The notes beneath the pieces are model-generated. The model was not told the origin of the DNA. It ran no database searches and saw only the letters and a list, made by a program, of their open reading frames with translations. 64,000 nucleotides of DNA from Pantoea sp. CCBC3-3-1 (GTDB taxonomy: Bacteria > Pseudomonadota > Gammaproteobacteria > Enterobacterales > Enterobacteriaceae), in assembly GCF_007981265.1 (NCBI RefSeq), contig NZ_CP034363.1, positions 2,046,001-2,110,000 of the forward strand. The letters are read 5' to 3'. Of the stretch, positions 63,837 to 64,000 are shown piece after piece. Both the position numbers and the translations under genes were made by a program. Each line of letters starts with the position of its first letter. The stretch's first letter is position 1.

Positions 63837-64000
63837 TCCAGTTTTTACTCAATCAGGCCTTAGTCAGCGAAGCGGCAATCGATCCAAACCTGACCGTGCT
63901 GAATTATTTGCGCCAGTACAAGCGTCGCAGCGGGACAAAGGAAGGCTGTGCCTCCGGTGACTGTGGTGCCTGTACCGTCACGCTGGGTCGCGTCGAAAAC
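63833..64000 (+). CDS. Xanthine dehydrogenase small subunit, N-terminal part (3' end outside window)
   Basis: The first 56 codons are visible. They encode a plant-type [2Fe-2S] ferredoxin domain with cluster Cys residues in EGCASGDCGACTV, preceded by LNQALVSEAAIDPNLTVLNYLRQ. This fits the iron-sulfur/FAD subunit of xanthine dehydrogenase (XdhA type). The ATG overlaps the guaD stop (ATGA). The gene runs off the right edge. Confidence 0.9.
   Translation, partial: MIQFLLNQALVSEAAIDPNLTVLNYLRQYKRRSGTKEGCASGDCGACTVTLGRVEN

Overview
The window is about 64 kb of a gamma-proteobacterial chromosome from the order Enterobacterales. Its terminus-region gene order follows Escherichia coli closely: nth-rsxEGDCBA-cnu, ydgJ-add, ydgA, fumC, tus, then ynfM/ynfL-mlc-bioD2, ynfD-ynfB/ynfA and ydfG. 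Loss of several E. coli genes, the interspersed catabolic cassettes and the protein sequences suggest a plant- or environment-associated genus such as Pantoea or Erwinia; that assignment is inference. Two Ter replication-fork barriers and the tus gene place the window in the replication terminus region.

Region 1 (1-8313) is a translationally coupled operon for organosulfur acquisition: an MFS permease (cut by the window edge), three tandem acyl-CoA-dehydrogenase-fold flavoproteins of the SfnB/DszC type, a DszA/NtaA-type flavin monooxygenase, and a methionine-type MetQ-MetN-MetI ABC importer. Region 2 (8.4-9.4 kb) is an orphan pair of unrecognised genes. Region 3 (9.5-16.2 kb) is the catechol branch of the beta-ketoadipate pathway, pcaIJFD-catBCA, read divergently from an IclR-type regulator. 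Region 4 (16.3-18.2 kb) is an AT-rich accessory islet: an orphan type VI secretion Hcp, a 56-residue two-helix membrane protein, a 229-residue unknown with a glycine/alanine-rich hydrophobic centre, and a possible ankyrin-gene remnant.

Region 5 (18.2-25.2 kb) is nth, the Rsx electron-transport complex (RsxC has a five-copy Ala/Lys-rich tail) and cnu. Region 6 (25.2-41.7 kb) lies where E. coli has cnu next to ydgJ and holds sugar-uptake cassettes: ytfQRT-yjfF (galactofuranose ABC importer), an anaerobic sulfatase-maturating enzyme with a Ser-type secreted sulfatase, and araBA divergent from araFGH-araC. No araD is visible. Region 7 (41.8-49.8 kb) is ydgJ, add, ydgA, fumC, tus, and an H-NS-family gene lying between two identical Ter cores.

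Region 8 (49.8-64 kb) has an AbrB-family membrane protein, betT with a BetI-like operator, msrA, the ynfM/ynfL-mlc-bioD2 block, a DHA2 efflux pump, ynfD, ynfB, ynfA and ydfG. It ends with guaD and the start of xanthine dehydrogenase, preceded by a regulatory region with NtrC-like sites, two PurR-like boxes and a consensus sigma-54 promoter, which suggests nitrogen-controlled purine catabolism.

Basis: products come from reading the translations and recalled family motifs; no search was run. Regulatory sites are matches by eye to remembered consensus sequences.
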